Positions 36,564-45,000 of a stretch of 64,000 bases of DNA are shown here, one piece after another. The notes under the pieces were generated by a model that was not told where the DNA came from, searched no databases, and saw only the letters and a list, made by a program, of their open reading frames with translations. The stretch spans positions 3,718,501-3,782,500 of the forward strand of contig NZ_CP018099.1 in the NCBI RefSeq assembly GCF_001886815.1, in the 5' to 3' direction. The number at the start of each line of letters is the position of its first letter. The stretch's first letter is position 1. A program made the position numbers and the translations under genes. The stretch comes from Caldithrix abyssi DSM 13497 (GTDB lineage Bacteria; Calditrichota; Calditrichia; Calditrichales; Calditrichaceae).

Positions 36564-37715
36564 GTGGTTAAAATTTTAGACACAACCCTGCGCGAGGGCG
36601 AACAAACGCCGGGCGTCTATTTTGATGGCCACATCAAGCTGGCCATCGCCGATCTGCTGGATGAAATCGGTATCGATATCATCGAAGCCGGGCATCCGAT
36701 GGTAACGCCGGAAATCCACGAGGCTGTGTACCAGCTTGCACGCCATGGTTACCGCGCAAAAATCGCCGCTCATGCCCGTTCACTACAACGGGATGTGGAT
36801 CTGGCGCTGGAATGCGGCGCGCAATTCATCGGCATTTTTTACAGCGTTGCCAGCGAACGGCTGGGGCAGGTTTTTCGTAAAGATTTAAACAGCGCCATCG
36901 ATCAAATCGTTAACGTTATTCGTTACGCTAAAAATCAAAATCCAGATTTGTTGATCCGCTACACGCCAGAAGACACGGTGCGCTCGCCATTTGAGAATGT
37001 CGTGCAGGCCTCCTGCGCTGCGGTAGAAGCCGGCGCGGATATCATCAGCGTGGCCGACACCACCGGCTTCATGGCGCCCGGCACGGAGCACAACATGTAC
37101 GATTTTATCGCGCGGCTGAAAGACGCCCTGGCGCAAAGCGGCCATCAACCGATGATTGCCGTTCATTGCCATAACGATCGCGGGCTGGCTCTGGCCAATG
37201 CGCTGGACGGCTACCGGGCCGGCGCGGAAATCATCGATGCCAGCGTATTGGGACTGGGCGAACGGGCCGGCATTGTCGATCTGGCTCAACTACTGCTGGC
37301 TTTGAAAGAGGTCTTTCAGGTGCAAAACAACTGTCGTCTGGAAAAACTTTTGCCCCTTTACCAGCTGGTCAGTCAATATGCCGGACTGCCCATTCCGGAC
37401 AACTTCCCCATTGTTGGTCAAAATGCCTTTACGCATTGCGCCGGCGTTCACACTCATGCCGCCGTGCAAAATCCCGTTCATTACCAGAGTCTGGACCCTT
37501 CGCTGGTCGGACGCAATATGTCCGTCGCTCTTGACCACATGTCCGGCATTTCTTCCGTACAATGGGCTTTAGACCAACTGGGCCTCGAATACACCACCGA
37601 CCTCCTCAAGCGTATTTTAATCCACATAAAACAGATCGGCCAGAAAGGTCGCACCGTTGATTTTCATGAGCTTAAGCACCTGGTTGAATGGTGTAAAAAG
37701 CATCCTTTAAAGTAA
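36564..37715 (+). CDS. Homocitrate synthase
   Basis: A 383-residue member of the isopropylmalate/homocitrate synthase family. The N-terminal DTTLREGEQTPGVYF holds the catalytic Arg and metal-binding Asp, IRYTPEDTVRS follows, the metal site is HCHNDRGLALANAL, and GLGERAGIVDL comes next. The short C-terminus lacks the LeuA regulatory domain. It condenses 2-oxoglutarate and acetyl-CoA, the first step of the aminoadipate route to lysine, which fits its place between lysW and lysX. The start is GTG, 3 nt after lysW. Confidence 0.88.
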   Translation: MVKILDTTLREGEQTPGVYFDGHIKLAIADLLDEIGIDIIEAGHPMVTPEIHEAVYQLARHGYRAKIAAHARSLQRDVDLALECGAQFIGIFYSVASERLGQVFRKDLNSAIDQIVNVIRYAKNQNPDLLIRYTPEDTVRSPFENVVQASCAAVEAGADIISVADTTGFMAPGTEHNMYDFIARLKDALAQSGHQPMIAVHCHNDRGLALANALDGYRAGAEIIDASVLGLGERAGIVDLAQLLLALKEVFQVQNNCRLEKLLPLYQLVSQYAGLPIPDNFPIVGQNAFTHCAGVHTHAAVQNPVHYQSLDPSLVGRNMSVALDHMSGISSVQWALDQLGLEYTTDLLKRILIHIKQIGQKGRTVDFHELKHLVEWCKKHPLK

Positions 37716-37771
37716 AAATAAATTCCGAAGAACGACATCGCGGTAAACATTAAAAACACAGGGAGATTCCC

Positions 37772-38620
37772 ATGCGTGTAGGATTTTTACATTCAATTAT
37801 TCGCAAAGACGAAAAATTTTTAATCGAAGCATTCCGCAAACGCCCAAACGTGGAACTGGAAATGATCGACGACCGGGAAATCGTTTTTACCATGGGTAAA
37901 AACGGATTTGCTCTGGATGTGGTTATCGAAAGAGCCATTAACCACTCGCGTGCGCTGCATGCTTTAATGCTGTTCGAAAGCGCGGGCGTAAAATGCGTTA
38001 ACACGGCTCAGGTTGCATTAACCTGCGGCGATAAATTACTGACCTCCCGGGCTATGGCGGCGCACAATGTTCCGCAACCACCAGTAAAAATCGCCTTTAC
38101 AGAACAATCGGCCATTAAAGCCATTGAAGAGATGGGCTATCCGGTGGTCATCAAACCGGCGGTAGGCTCCTGGGGGCGGTTGATCTCCAAAATCAACGAT
38201 CGGGACGCCGCCGAAGCCATTTTAGAACACAAAACGATTCTGGGCAGCTACCACCATTCCATCTTTTACATTCAAAAATACGTGGAAAAAAACGGCCGCG
38301 ATATCCGCTCGTTTGTGGTGGGCGATGAATGTATTGCCGCCATTTATCGCCGCTCCGACCACTGGATCACCAACACGGCGCGCGGCGGCCAGGCATCTAA
38401 CTGTCCGGTAACCGATGAAATCGCCGAAATTTCGCTTAAAGCAGCCCGGGCGGTTGGCGGCGGCGTACTGGCCATCGACCTGTTCGAAACCAACGACGGC
38501 TTATTGGTTAACGAAGTGAATTACACCATGGAATTCAAAAACAGCATTGACACCACCGGCGTGGACATTCCGGCCAGAATCGTGGATTACGTTTTAAAGA
38601 TCGCAAAGGAGGCGGCATGA
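37772..38620 (+). CDS. lysX: LysX, ATP-dependent ligase joining 2-aminoadipate to LysW
   Basis: A 282-residue ATP-grasp ligase (RimK/LysX type) with [55 protein letters not shown] and [11 protein letters not shown]...[14 protein letters not shown]. It attaches the amino group of its substrate to the C-terminal Glu of LysW. The substrate could be 2-aminoadipate (lysine) or glutamate (arginine); the adjacent homocitrate synthase favours aminoadipate. The stop overlaps lysY by 4 nt. Confidence 0.92.
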   Translation: MRVGFLHSIIRKDEKFLIEAFRKRPNVELEMIDDREIVFTMGKNGFALDVVIERAINHSRALHALMLFESAGVKCVNTAQVALTCGDKLLTSRAMAAHNVPQPPVKIAFTEQSAIKAIEEMGYPVVIKPAVGSWGRLISKINDRDAAEAILEHKTILGSYHHSIFYIQKYVEKNGRDIRSFVVGDECIAAIYRRSDHWITNTARGGQASNCPVTDEIAEISLKAARAVGGGVLAIDLFETNDGLLVNEVNYTMEFKNSIDTTGVDIPARIVDYVLKIAKEAA

Positions 38621-39663
38621 GCGCTATTACGGTTTCCATTGCAGGCGCTTCCGGTTACGCCGGCGGCGAGCTACTGCGTCTTTTATTGTTTCATCCCGAT
38701 GTGCGCATCCAGCAGGCGACCTCGGAAAGACATTTTGGTCAATTTGTGCACAAGGTTCATCCGAACTTGCGCGGGCAAACCACCTTAAAATTTTGCGGTA
38801 TGGATGATTTACAACCCTGCGACCTGTTGTTCCTTTGCCTGCCCCATGGCGAAGCGCAAAAACGGATCGAGCACTTTTCGCAAATTGCGCCGCGCATTAT
38901 CGATTTGAGCGCCGATTTTCGTTTGCAAAATCCCGACGCTTACGCCAGATGGTACGGCCAGTCGCATCTACGTCCGGATTTACTCGGCCAGTTCGTGTAC
39001 GGCATTCCCGAATTGCACCGACAACAAATGCAAACGGCGCGCTTTATTTCCAGCGCAGGCTGCAATGCTACGGCCGCCATTCTGGCCCTCTACCCCCTTT
39101 TTAAAGAGGGCCTGGCGCAAGCTAATCAGGCGATCATTGAAGTTAAAGTCGGTTCCAGCGAGGCAGGCAACCGGCCTAACGAAGCATCGCACCACCCCGT
39201 TCGTCATGGCTGCGTGCGTTCGTTTAAGCCTACGAGACATCGCCATGCGGCCGAAATTGAACAGGAATTAAGTTTTAATGAAGCGATGACCGCCCATTTT
39301 TCGGCCACAGCCATCGAAATGGTGCGCGGCGTTCTGGCCACGGCGCACGTCTTTTTAAACCGCAAGCTCAGCGAAAAGGACATCTGGAAAATCTACCGCA
39401 GCTATTACGCTTCCGAGCCTTTTGTGCGCATTGTGAAAGAACGCGACGGACTTTACCGCTATCCGGAGCCCAAACTGGTGGCCGGCACAAATTTCTGCGA
39501 CGTGGGGTTTGAACTGGACGGCTCGACCAATCGGCTGGTGGTAATCAGCGCCATTGACAATTTGATGAAGGGCGCAGCCGGACAGGCCGTACAGGCTTTT
39601 AATATTATGCACGGCCTGCCCGAAACGCGGGCGCTGCAGTTTCCGGGTCTGCATCCAGTGTAA
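38617..39663 (+). CDS. lysY: LysY, [LysW]-aminoadipyl phosphate reductase
   Basis: A 348-residue ArgC-like NADPH-dependent reductase: Rossmann motif [14 protein letters not shown] and active-site Cys in [12 protein letters not shown]. The long conserved stretch that follows the Cys includes [17 protein letters not shown] and [13 protein letters not shown], typical of LysY rather than plain ArgC. It reduces the LysW-bound acyl phosphate to the semialdehyde. It is followed by a 149-nt gap before the amidotransferase-like gene, the only sizeable gap in the operon's second half. Confidence 0.92.
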   Translation: MSAITVSIAGASGYAGGELLRLLLFHPDVRIQQATSERHFGQFVHKVHPNLRGQTTLKFCGMDDLQPCDLLFLCLPHGEAQKRIEHFSQIAPRIIDLSADFRLQNPDAYARWYGQSHLRPDLLGQFVYGIPELHRQQMQTARFISSAGCNATAAILALYPLFKEGLAQANQAIIEVKVGSSEAGNRPNEASHHPVRHGCVRSFKPTRHRHAAEIEQELSFNEAMTAHFSATAIEMVRGVLATAHVFLNRKLSEKDIWKIYRSYYASEPFVRIVKERDGLYRYPEPKLVAGTNFCDVGFELDGSTNRLVVISAIDNLMKGAAGQAVQAFNIMHGLPETRALQFPGLHPV

Positions 39664-39812
39664 ATTGGAGACTGGTTGATTAGTTGAATGGTTGAATGGT
39701 TCCTCCTTCTGTCGTCCTTTATTATGGGGTGAAAAGAAGAGGGAGCTTTTTAAAACACAAAACAGATTTTGAAATTTTTAGGTGTATTTCGTGGCTAATG
39801 GAAGGGGTAAAC

Positions 39813-40454
39813 ATGTGTCGTATTTTGTACTACGAAAGTAAAAGGCCAGAAAAACCACAGGCCCTTTTGAACGACTTTGCCCGCATGGCGCAGAACAGCG
39901 TGGAATATCAGGGGCACGGCTGGGGATGTGCCTGGCAAACGCCGAGGGGCTGGGACTTTTACTGGAGCATTCGTCCCGTATGGGAAGATGATTTTTCGGC
40001 CATCCCTGCAACGCGTCGCCTGCTGGCACATGCCCGCAGCGCCTTTCGCGATCAGGGAATTGCCATCGAAAACAACATGCCTTTTTACCGGCAGGATACG
40101 GTCTTTGTCTTTAACGGTGAACTGCACGGCGTTCGCATTAAAGAAAACGGGCGCATCGGCGCGGAAAAGTTATTCAGCTTTATTTTACGTTTTAAAAAGC
40201 AAGATTTGCTGACCGCCGTGCGCAAGGCCCTGCCCGTCATTTTAAAACGTGCGCGATATGTCAGCGCTCTTAATCTCATCATGGCCGATTCCAGGCAAAC
40301 GGCGCTGGCTTCTTTTTTTAATGAACGGGGCGCTTATTTTACCATGCGCCAGTTTCGTTCAGAAGAAGGCCTGATTGTTTGTTCGGCTCCCCTGTCTGAT
40401 GATAAAAACTGGAAACCCATCGCAAACGGAACCATTAAGGAGATCAGGCGATGA
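39813..40454 (+). CDS. Class II glutamine-amidotransferase-like Ntn hydrolase in the lysW operon
   Basis: A 213-residue single-domain protein. The chosen ATG (39813, after GGAAGGGG) puts Cys at position 2 (MCRILYYES), the N-terminal nucleophile of class II amidotransferases after Met removal. A longer frame from 39696 would bury it. GHGWGCAW (34-41), LLAHARSAF with Arg75, and FVFNGELHG with Asn101/Gly102 match the substrate-carboxyl Arg and oxyanion-hole positions of YafJ/EgtC-like proteins. No synthase domain is attached. It overlaps lysZ by 4 nt, so it is an integral operon member. Such enzymes cleave gamma-glutamyl amides. LysW-gamma-lysine is such an amide and no lysK is present, so a releasing role is inferred (see findings). 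A regulatory or glutaminase role is the alternative. Confidence 0.85.
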   Translation: MCRILYYESKRPEKPQALLNDFARMAQNSVEYQGHGWGCAWQTPRGWDFYWSIRPVWEDDFSAIPATRRLLAHARSAFRDQGIAIENNMPFYRQDTVFVFNGELHGVRIKENGRIGAEKLFSFILRFKKQDLLTAVRKALPVILKRARYVSALNLIMADSRQTALASFFNERGAYFTMRQFRSEEGLIVCSAPLSDDKNWKPIANGTIKEIRR

Positions 40455-41242
40455 TGATTATTAAAATCGGCGGCGGCTCTGCCATCAACCTGCAGGGAAT
40501 TGTTGAGGACCTGGCGCAAATCGACGGTCCCAAAATCATTGTGCACGGCGCCAATGCCCTGCGCGACGAACTGGCCCAAAAACTGGGCATGGCCCCCAGA
40601 GTGATAACTTCGGCCTCCGGATATGCCAGCGTGTACTCGGACGCTAACGCTCTGGATGTGATGATGATGGCTTACGCCGGCCTGCGCAACAAGCGGCTGG
40701 TGGAATTGTTTCAGCGACAGCAAATCAACGCCATCGGCTTAACAGGACTTGACGGCCTGTTGATTCGCGGTCGTCGCAACCGCGGCATTCGCGTAAAGGA
40801 GAACGGTAAAATTAAACTTTTACGCGATTTTTCGGGTAAACCGCAGACGGTAAACAAAACACTCCTGATCCTGTTGCTGGAACAGGGCTATTTGCCGGTC
40901 ATCACCGTGCCCATTGCCGATGAAAATGGTTTTGCCATCAATAGTGAAAATGACGATATTGTGGCTTTGTTGCAGTCGGCGTTGCAGGCAACAACCATCG
41001 TCCAGCTCATCGAAGCGCCGGGTTTTTTGGAGAATCCGACCGATCCGGATTCCGTTATCTCCCGCTTGACCATCAGGGAGTTGCGTGTGCGCGAACAACA
41101 GAGCGCCGGACGAATAAAACGCAAGTTGCACGCTCTGGTCAAAATTTTTGAAAGCGGCAAACCGCGCGTCATCATTGCCGATGGACGCGTTGAACATCCT
41201 GTTAAAAACGCTTTAAACGAGAAAGGAACCGTGATCCAATGA
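40451..41242 (+). CDS. lysZ: LysZ, [LysW]-aminoadipate kinase
   Basis: A 263-residue amino-acid kinase family protein (ArgB-like) with KIGGGSAINL, IIVHGANALRDEL and ISENDDIVALL-like nucleotide/phosphate segments (here INSENDDIVALLQSAL). RRNRGIRVKENGKIKLLRDF and SAGRIKRKLHA resemble LysZ proteins. It phosphorylates the free carboxyl of the LysW-bound substrate. It is overlapped by 4 nt on both sides (amidotransferase-like gene upstream, lysJ downstream). Confidence 0.92.
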   Translation: MMIIKIGGGSAINLQGIVEDLAQIDGPKIIVHGANALRDELAQKLGMAPRVITSASGYASVYSDANALDVMMMAYAGLRNKRLVELFQRQQINAIGLTGLDGLLIRGRRNRGIRVKENGKIKLLRDFSGKPQTVNKTLLILLLEQGYLPVITVPIADENGFAINSENDDIVALLQSALQATTIVQLIEAPGFLENPTDPDSVISRLTIRELRVREQQSAGRIKRKLHALVKIFESGKPRVIIADGRVEHPVKNALNEKGTVIQ

Positions 41243-42408
41243 AGGCCTTTCAGGAAATGGAAGATCAATTTTCGCTTCCACTGTTTAATAAAAGAGGATT
41301 AACTCTGGTGCGTGGAGAGAATGCGCTGGTGTGGGATATTGAGGGCAGGCGCTACATCGATTGCGCCGGGGGACACGGCGTGGTGAACGTGGGCCATGCC
41401 AACCCGCGGGTGGCTGCGGCGCTGGCTGAACAGGCGCAGACTTTAATAACCTGCACCGGTAGCTTTTACAACGATAAACGCGCTCTGCTTTTAAAAAAGC
41501 TAATTGAAATTACGCCTGCCAGCCTTGACAAAGTATTTCTGTGCAACTCCGGAGCTGAAGCCGTGGAAGCGGCGCTTAAATTTGCCCGACTTACCACGGG
41601 CAAAACGGATTTTGTCTGCGCCCGTCGCGGTTTTCACGGCCGCACCATGGGCGCCCTGAGCGCTACGTTTAATCCTAATTACAAAAAGGATTTTGAACCG
41701 CTTGTTCCCGGTTTTACCTTTGTGCCTTTTAACGATTTTTCTGCGCTACAAAAGGCAATAACCGATCAAACAGCCGCCGTGTTGTTAGAAGTGGTACAGG
41801 GCGAAGGCGGCGTCCACATTGGGCGCAAGGATTATTTTGAAAACGTGCAAAAACTCTGTAAAGAACGGGAAATCCTGTTAATCATTGACGAGGTGCAGAC
41901 TGGATTTGGCCGCACGGGGAGAATGTTTGCCAGCGAATACGTCGATCTACAACCAGATATTCTCTGCCTGGCCAAAGGCATTGCCGCAGGCGTACCCATG
42001 GGAGCTATGTTATGTTCCGCAAAAATAAAGGCCAGTCCCGGAAAACACGGCAGCACCTTTGGCGGCAATCCGCTGGCCTGCGCCGCCGGACTGGCCGCCA
42101 TCGAATTTATCGAAGAACACAATCTGCCTCAACAGGCATTTGAAAAGGGGCAGTACTTTAAAAAGCATTTTAAAGGCAGTGAATTGGCCGTGGTCAAAGA
42201 AGTACGGCAGATCGGACTGATGATTGGCATCGAGTTGAAGAAAAAAGCGCAGCCCTATATTAAAGCTTTGCAGGAACAAGGCGTTATTGTGATTCCGGCA
42301 GGCCCAAAGGTTGTGCGGCTATTGCCCCCTTTGACCATTGAATATGAATTGCTGGATGAGGTGATCGACAAGTTAACCGATGTGCTCGGGCAGACGACCT
42401 TGCAATAA
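41239..42408 (+). CDS. lysJ: LysJ, [LysW]-lysine/ornithine-forming aminotransferase
   Basis: A 389-residue class III PLP aminotransferase (ArgD/LysJ type): NSGAEAVEAALKFAR, FHGRTMGALSAT, IDEVQTGFGRTG, the PLP Lys in CLAKGIAAGVPMGAML, and HGSTFGGNPLACAAG. It converts the LysW-bound semialdehyde to LysW-gamma-lysine (or ornithine). It is the last gene of the operon. The next 600 bp hold no gene, and the releasing carboxypeptidase LysK is absent. Confidence 0.92.
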   Translation: MKAFQEMEDQFSLPLFNKRGLTLVRGENALVWDIEGRRYIDCAGGHGVVNVGHANPRVAAALAEQAQTLITCTGSFYNDKRALLLKKLIEITPASLDKVFLCNSGAEAVEAALKFARLTTGKTDFVCARRGFHGRTMGALSATFNPNYKKDFEPLVPGFTFVPFNDFSALQKAITDQTAAVLLEVVQGEGGVHIGRKDYFENVQKLCKEREILLIIDEVQTGFGRTGRMFASEYVDLQPDILCLAKGIAAGVPMGAMLCSAKIKASPGKHGSTFGGNPLACAAGLAAIEFIEEHNLPQQAFEKGQYFKKHFKGSELAVVKEVRQIGLMIGIELKKKAQPYIKALQEQGVIVIPAGPKVVRLLPPLTIEYELLDEVIDKLTDVLGQTTLQ

Positions 42409-43006
42409 GCTGGACTAACATTTACAGCAGGACCCGGGTCACCGGCTACAACAACGGGCGAGTAGCTTCGTAACAAAACTCTCCAGTACTTTATTTCTTA
42501 AAATCCTAAATCCGAATTTCGAAATTCGAAACAATTTTCAAAATTCAAATGACAAAAATTCAAAACAGGGTTGTGAAGAAGCGTTTTGAACATTCGAAAA
42601 TTTGGTGATTGGAATTTGTTTAGGATTTCGAATTTCGTGCTTCGAATTTTGAGATCCACGTTAGTAATCATCCAAACTTTTCAAAAAAAATTTGACTTTA
42701 AAATTTTTTTTAAATTAAATTTAGAACGTCAGCTATTTTTTCGCCACGGATGACGCAAACCTCAAAAGGATTTATAAAAATAATTTTTGAGGGACTGTAA
42801 ATTGATGTTAATCTTTGACATCAAATTTTTACGATTTTTCTTTCTTCATTTCAGCAAAATTATTTTTGCATTGGTGACCGTTAGTACCCCCCCCAATTTG
42901 CAAACGATGGTTTCTAAAAACTACTGTTTATGATTATCTTTTCTTTGACCGTTACCCGCCGTAAATTACCAATAGCCGTAACTTTAAAACCAAAAGGAAT
43001 TATACC
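42409..43006. repeat. 598-bp gene-free region with palindromic AT-rich repeat C (first copy)
   Basis: The stretch 42497-42655 matches 49087-49243 in the same orientation (AAACAATTTTCAAAATTCAA, ATGACAAAAATTCAAAACAG, TTGAACATT.GAAAATTTGG). The block is itself an imperfect palindrome (AAATCC..AATTTCGAA at one end, TTCGAATTT..GGAT at the other). The rest is AT-rich, ending with a run of C at 42889-42895 and the leader of the next gene. Confidence 0.7.
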
Positions 43007-44056
43007 ATGATACCCAACAGCAAAAAAACCGATTCCTTTTTCCTTTCTCTTTTGTCTTTTGTCTTAATTCTTTCATCCTGCCAAAAGGCTACAGAGCCAA
43101 TTAGCGATAATTTCAGGTCGGACACCACCAGCCATAACTTTACATGGACGGCGGACACCATATTTGCTGAAGACGCTTACCAGATATACTTATATGATAT
43201 TTGGGGAAGGGATGAAAACAACGTTTGGGCGGTTGGTCACAGTGATAGGTTAAAATACCGTATATGGCATTATGACGGTAAAAAATGGAGCAATGTTTAT
43301 GTGCCAGCATTTTACCACGTGCCTACATATAGAGAAATATTCGGCTTCAGCGAAAACGATTTCTGGGTAGTGGGTTATGGGGTCAAAACGAATCTCGATA
43401 CCGCTGTTGGCTACATTTTACACTACGACGGAGAATGGCGACGTATGGACAATTACGATTTGCCGATTTGTTTTGCTGTATGGGGAACATCTTCAGATAA
43501 TATGTATTTTGGATGTTATAATGGCGTAATTGCTAAGTATGACGGAGAAAAATTTATTAAATATAAAACGGGAAGAGATATACAATTTCGTTCAATATGG
43601 GGTTTCAACGATACTACGATTTTCGTGATGGGTACTGAAATTGAAAAAAATAATAAGTATTTCGCCGTTTTATATAAATATACGTACAACCGATTTACTT
43701 TTTTAGATTCATCCAGACATTTTGATAAAGGTTTCGGTATGGATTTATGGGGCTATGATATGGACAATTTTTATTCGGCAAAAGATGGAGTTTATAAGTA
43801 TAATAATGGTAGATGGATACGAGAATTCAAATCAACAACAATTTATACAATTTTTGGTAACGCACCTAACAATGTGTTTGCGGGAGGTTTTCTAAGTACG
43901 TTTTATCATTATAACGGCGATAACTGGGAAAAAATAAATTTTGGCGATGACTTAATAGACACAATAAGAGGTATCTGGAGTAATGACGATCATGTTTTTG
44001 TAATACAACATCTGGGATATTATTCCAGAATACTGCATGGCGTAAGGAAAAATTAA
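43007..44056 (+). CDS. Lipoprotein with repeated WG-x-NN-x-W/VG propeller-like motifs
   Basis: A 349-residue protein with a lipoprotein signal (LLSFVLILSSC). A motif of about 45-55 residues recurs: 'IWG.DENNVWAVG....HYDGKKW' (IFGFSENDFWVVGYG, VWGTSSDNMYFGCYN, IWGFNDTTIFVMGTE, DLWGYDMDNFYSAKDG, IFGNAPNNVFAGGFL, GIWSNDDHVFVIQ). This suggests a beta-propeller exposed outside the cell. No catalytic motif is seen and the function is unknown. Codon use looks more AT-rich than in the neighbouring lys and pyr operons, in keeping with an accessory origin. Confidence 0.7.
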   Translation: MIPNSKKTDSFFLSLLSFVLILSSCQKATEPISDNFRSDTTSHNFTWTADTIFAEDAYQIYLYDIWGRDENNVWAVGHSDRLKYRIWHYDGKKWSNVYVPAFYHVPTYREIFGFSENDFWVVGYGVKTNLDTAVGYILHYDGEWRRMDNYDLPICFAVWGTSSDNMYFGCYNGVIAKYDGEKFIKYKTGRDIQFRSIWGFNDTTIFVMGTEIEKNNKYFAVLYKYTYNRFTFLDSSRHFDKGFGMDLWGYDMDNFYSAKDGVYKYNNGRWIREFKSTTIYTIFGNAPNNVFAGGFLSTFYHYNGDNWEKINFGDDLIDTIRGIWSNDDHVFVIQHLGYYSRILHGVRKN

Positions 44057-44060
44057 ATAA

Positions 44061-44125
44061 GGAGGTGGTGCTTATGATTGTAGAAAAAATATAAGCCCGG
44101 ATTATGTTGCCGCATAACCCGGGCT
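44061..44125 (+). other. Strong ribosome site with six-codon frame and hairpin
   Basis: AAGGAGGTGG (about 44059-44068) precedes ATG at 44074, which opens a frame of only six codons (MIVEKI, stop at 44092-44094). A stem-loop overlaps the stop: AGCCCGG (44094-44100) and TTATG (44102-44106) pair with CATAA (44113-44117) and CCGGGCT (44119-44125). No T-run follows. It could be a leader peptide with attenuator or the remnant of a lost gene. Confidence 0.4.
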
Positions 44126-44242
44126 GTCCAGCAATAAAATAATGCGGGAGCGTATGATAACGCCGCACATTACTTTAAGCCATAGGCAAATTATACCTCC
44201 CGCTCAAATTTGTCAAATTATTTATTGAATGTAGGAGGTGTC

Positions 44243-45000
44243 ATGTTGCCTAAAAATTTGATCCGCTTATTTTTTATTTATGTACTATTTTTATCATTTT
44301 TTTTAAATGAATTACACGCAAATAGTTATATAGAAATAAACAGCAGTACAACATATGCTGTATGCCGATATAAAGACACAAACGGCACATGGTCTTATAA
44401 TATGCCGAATGTTCATGATATTGGCCGACATAACGGTTCTAATCAAAATAATTCTAATTCTGATTCCGATATCTATCGTTCGATTTATTATTTTGATTTA
44501 TCGGAATTAGACGAGGACGCTATTATTCAATCTGTTTCGTTGTCAATTCAATCAGGCTATTTTGAAAATAATTATTCAATGGAAATAGGTTCATATTTTG
44601 AAGATCCAAATAGTCAGTCCGAAGAAGAAATATGGAACAAGGCAGATGATGGCTATTTATACTATGATAATGTGGGATATGCAGGCGGTGATCTTTCAGA
44701 AAACAATGATTTGAAAGACGATATACAGAACAGCCTGCCAGATAGAAAATTTTTTATCGCAATTATTAGCAAGGCCGAAGACACGAATCTTTCTTATTGT
44801 GATAATATAACGCTTACGCTTAAAATTCATTTTTTAGACCAGGTGGATGTAACGGTAATTAACACTTTTGAAGGCGGTAGTTTTAAAATGGACGGTATCG
44901 TTTATGATAGCGGCATTACTTTAACGCTAACAGAAGATGAAATTCATTCATTCGAAAACTGGGATCAAACTTACAATGGCGTTGATTATATCTTTAAGGC
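44243..45000 (+). pseudogene. Large secreted T9SS-sorted protein gene, 5' fragment (cut by IS256-type element)
   Basis: Starts at an ATG after AGGAGGTG with a signal peptide (LIRLFFIYVLFLSFFLNELHA). A rod-like domain resembling the DNRLRE-type follows (DIYRSIYYFDLSELDEDAII), then a repeat unit ending SFENWDQTYNGVDYIFKA. The frame runs 55 nt into the IS and stops. Removing the IS and one target-duplication copy continues the frame exactly into KWTNLTTGEVYTG at 46465. The intact gene would have spanned to 48952, about 1,081 codons. Confidence 0.85.

Noticed and set aside
39696-39812. N-terminal extension of the amidotransferase-like protein
   Set aside because: It would bury the nucleophilic Cys, has no ribosome site and overlaps a dispersed repeat (39668-39697).
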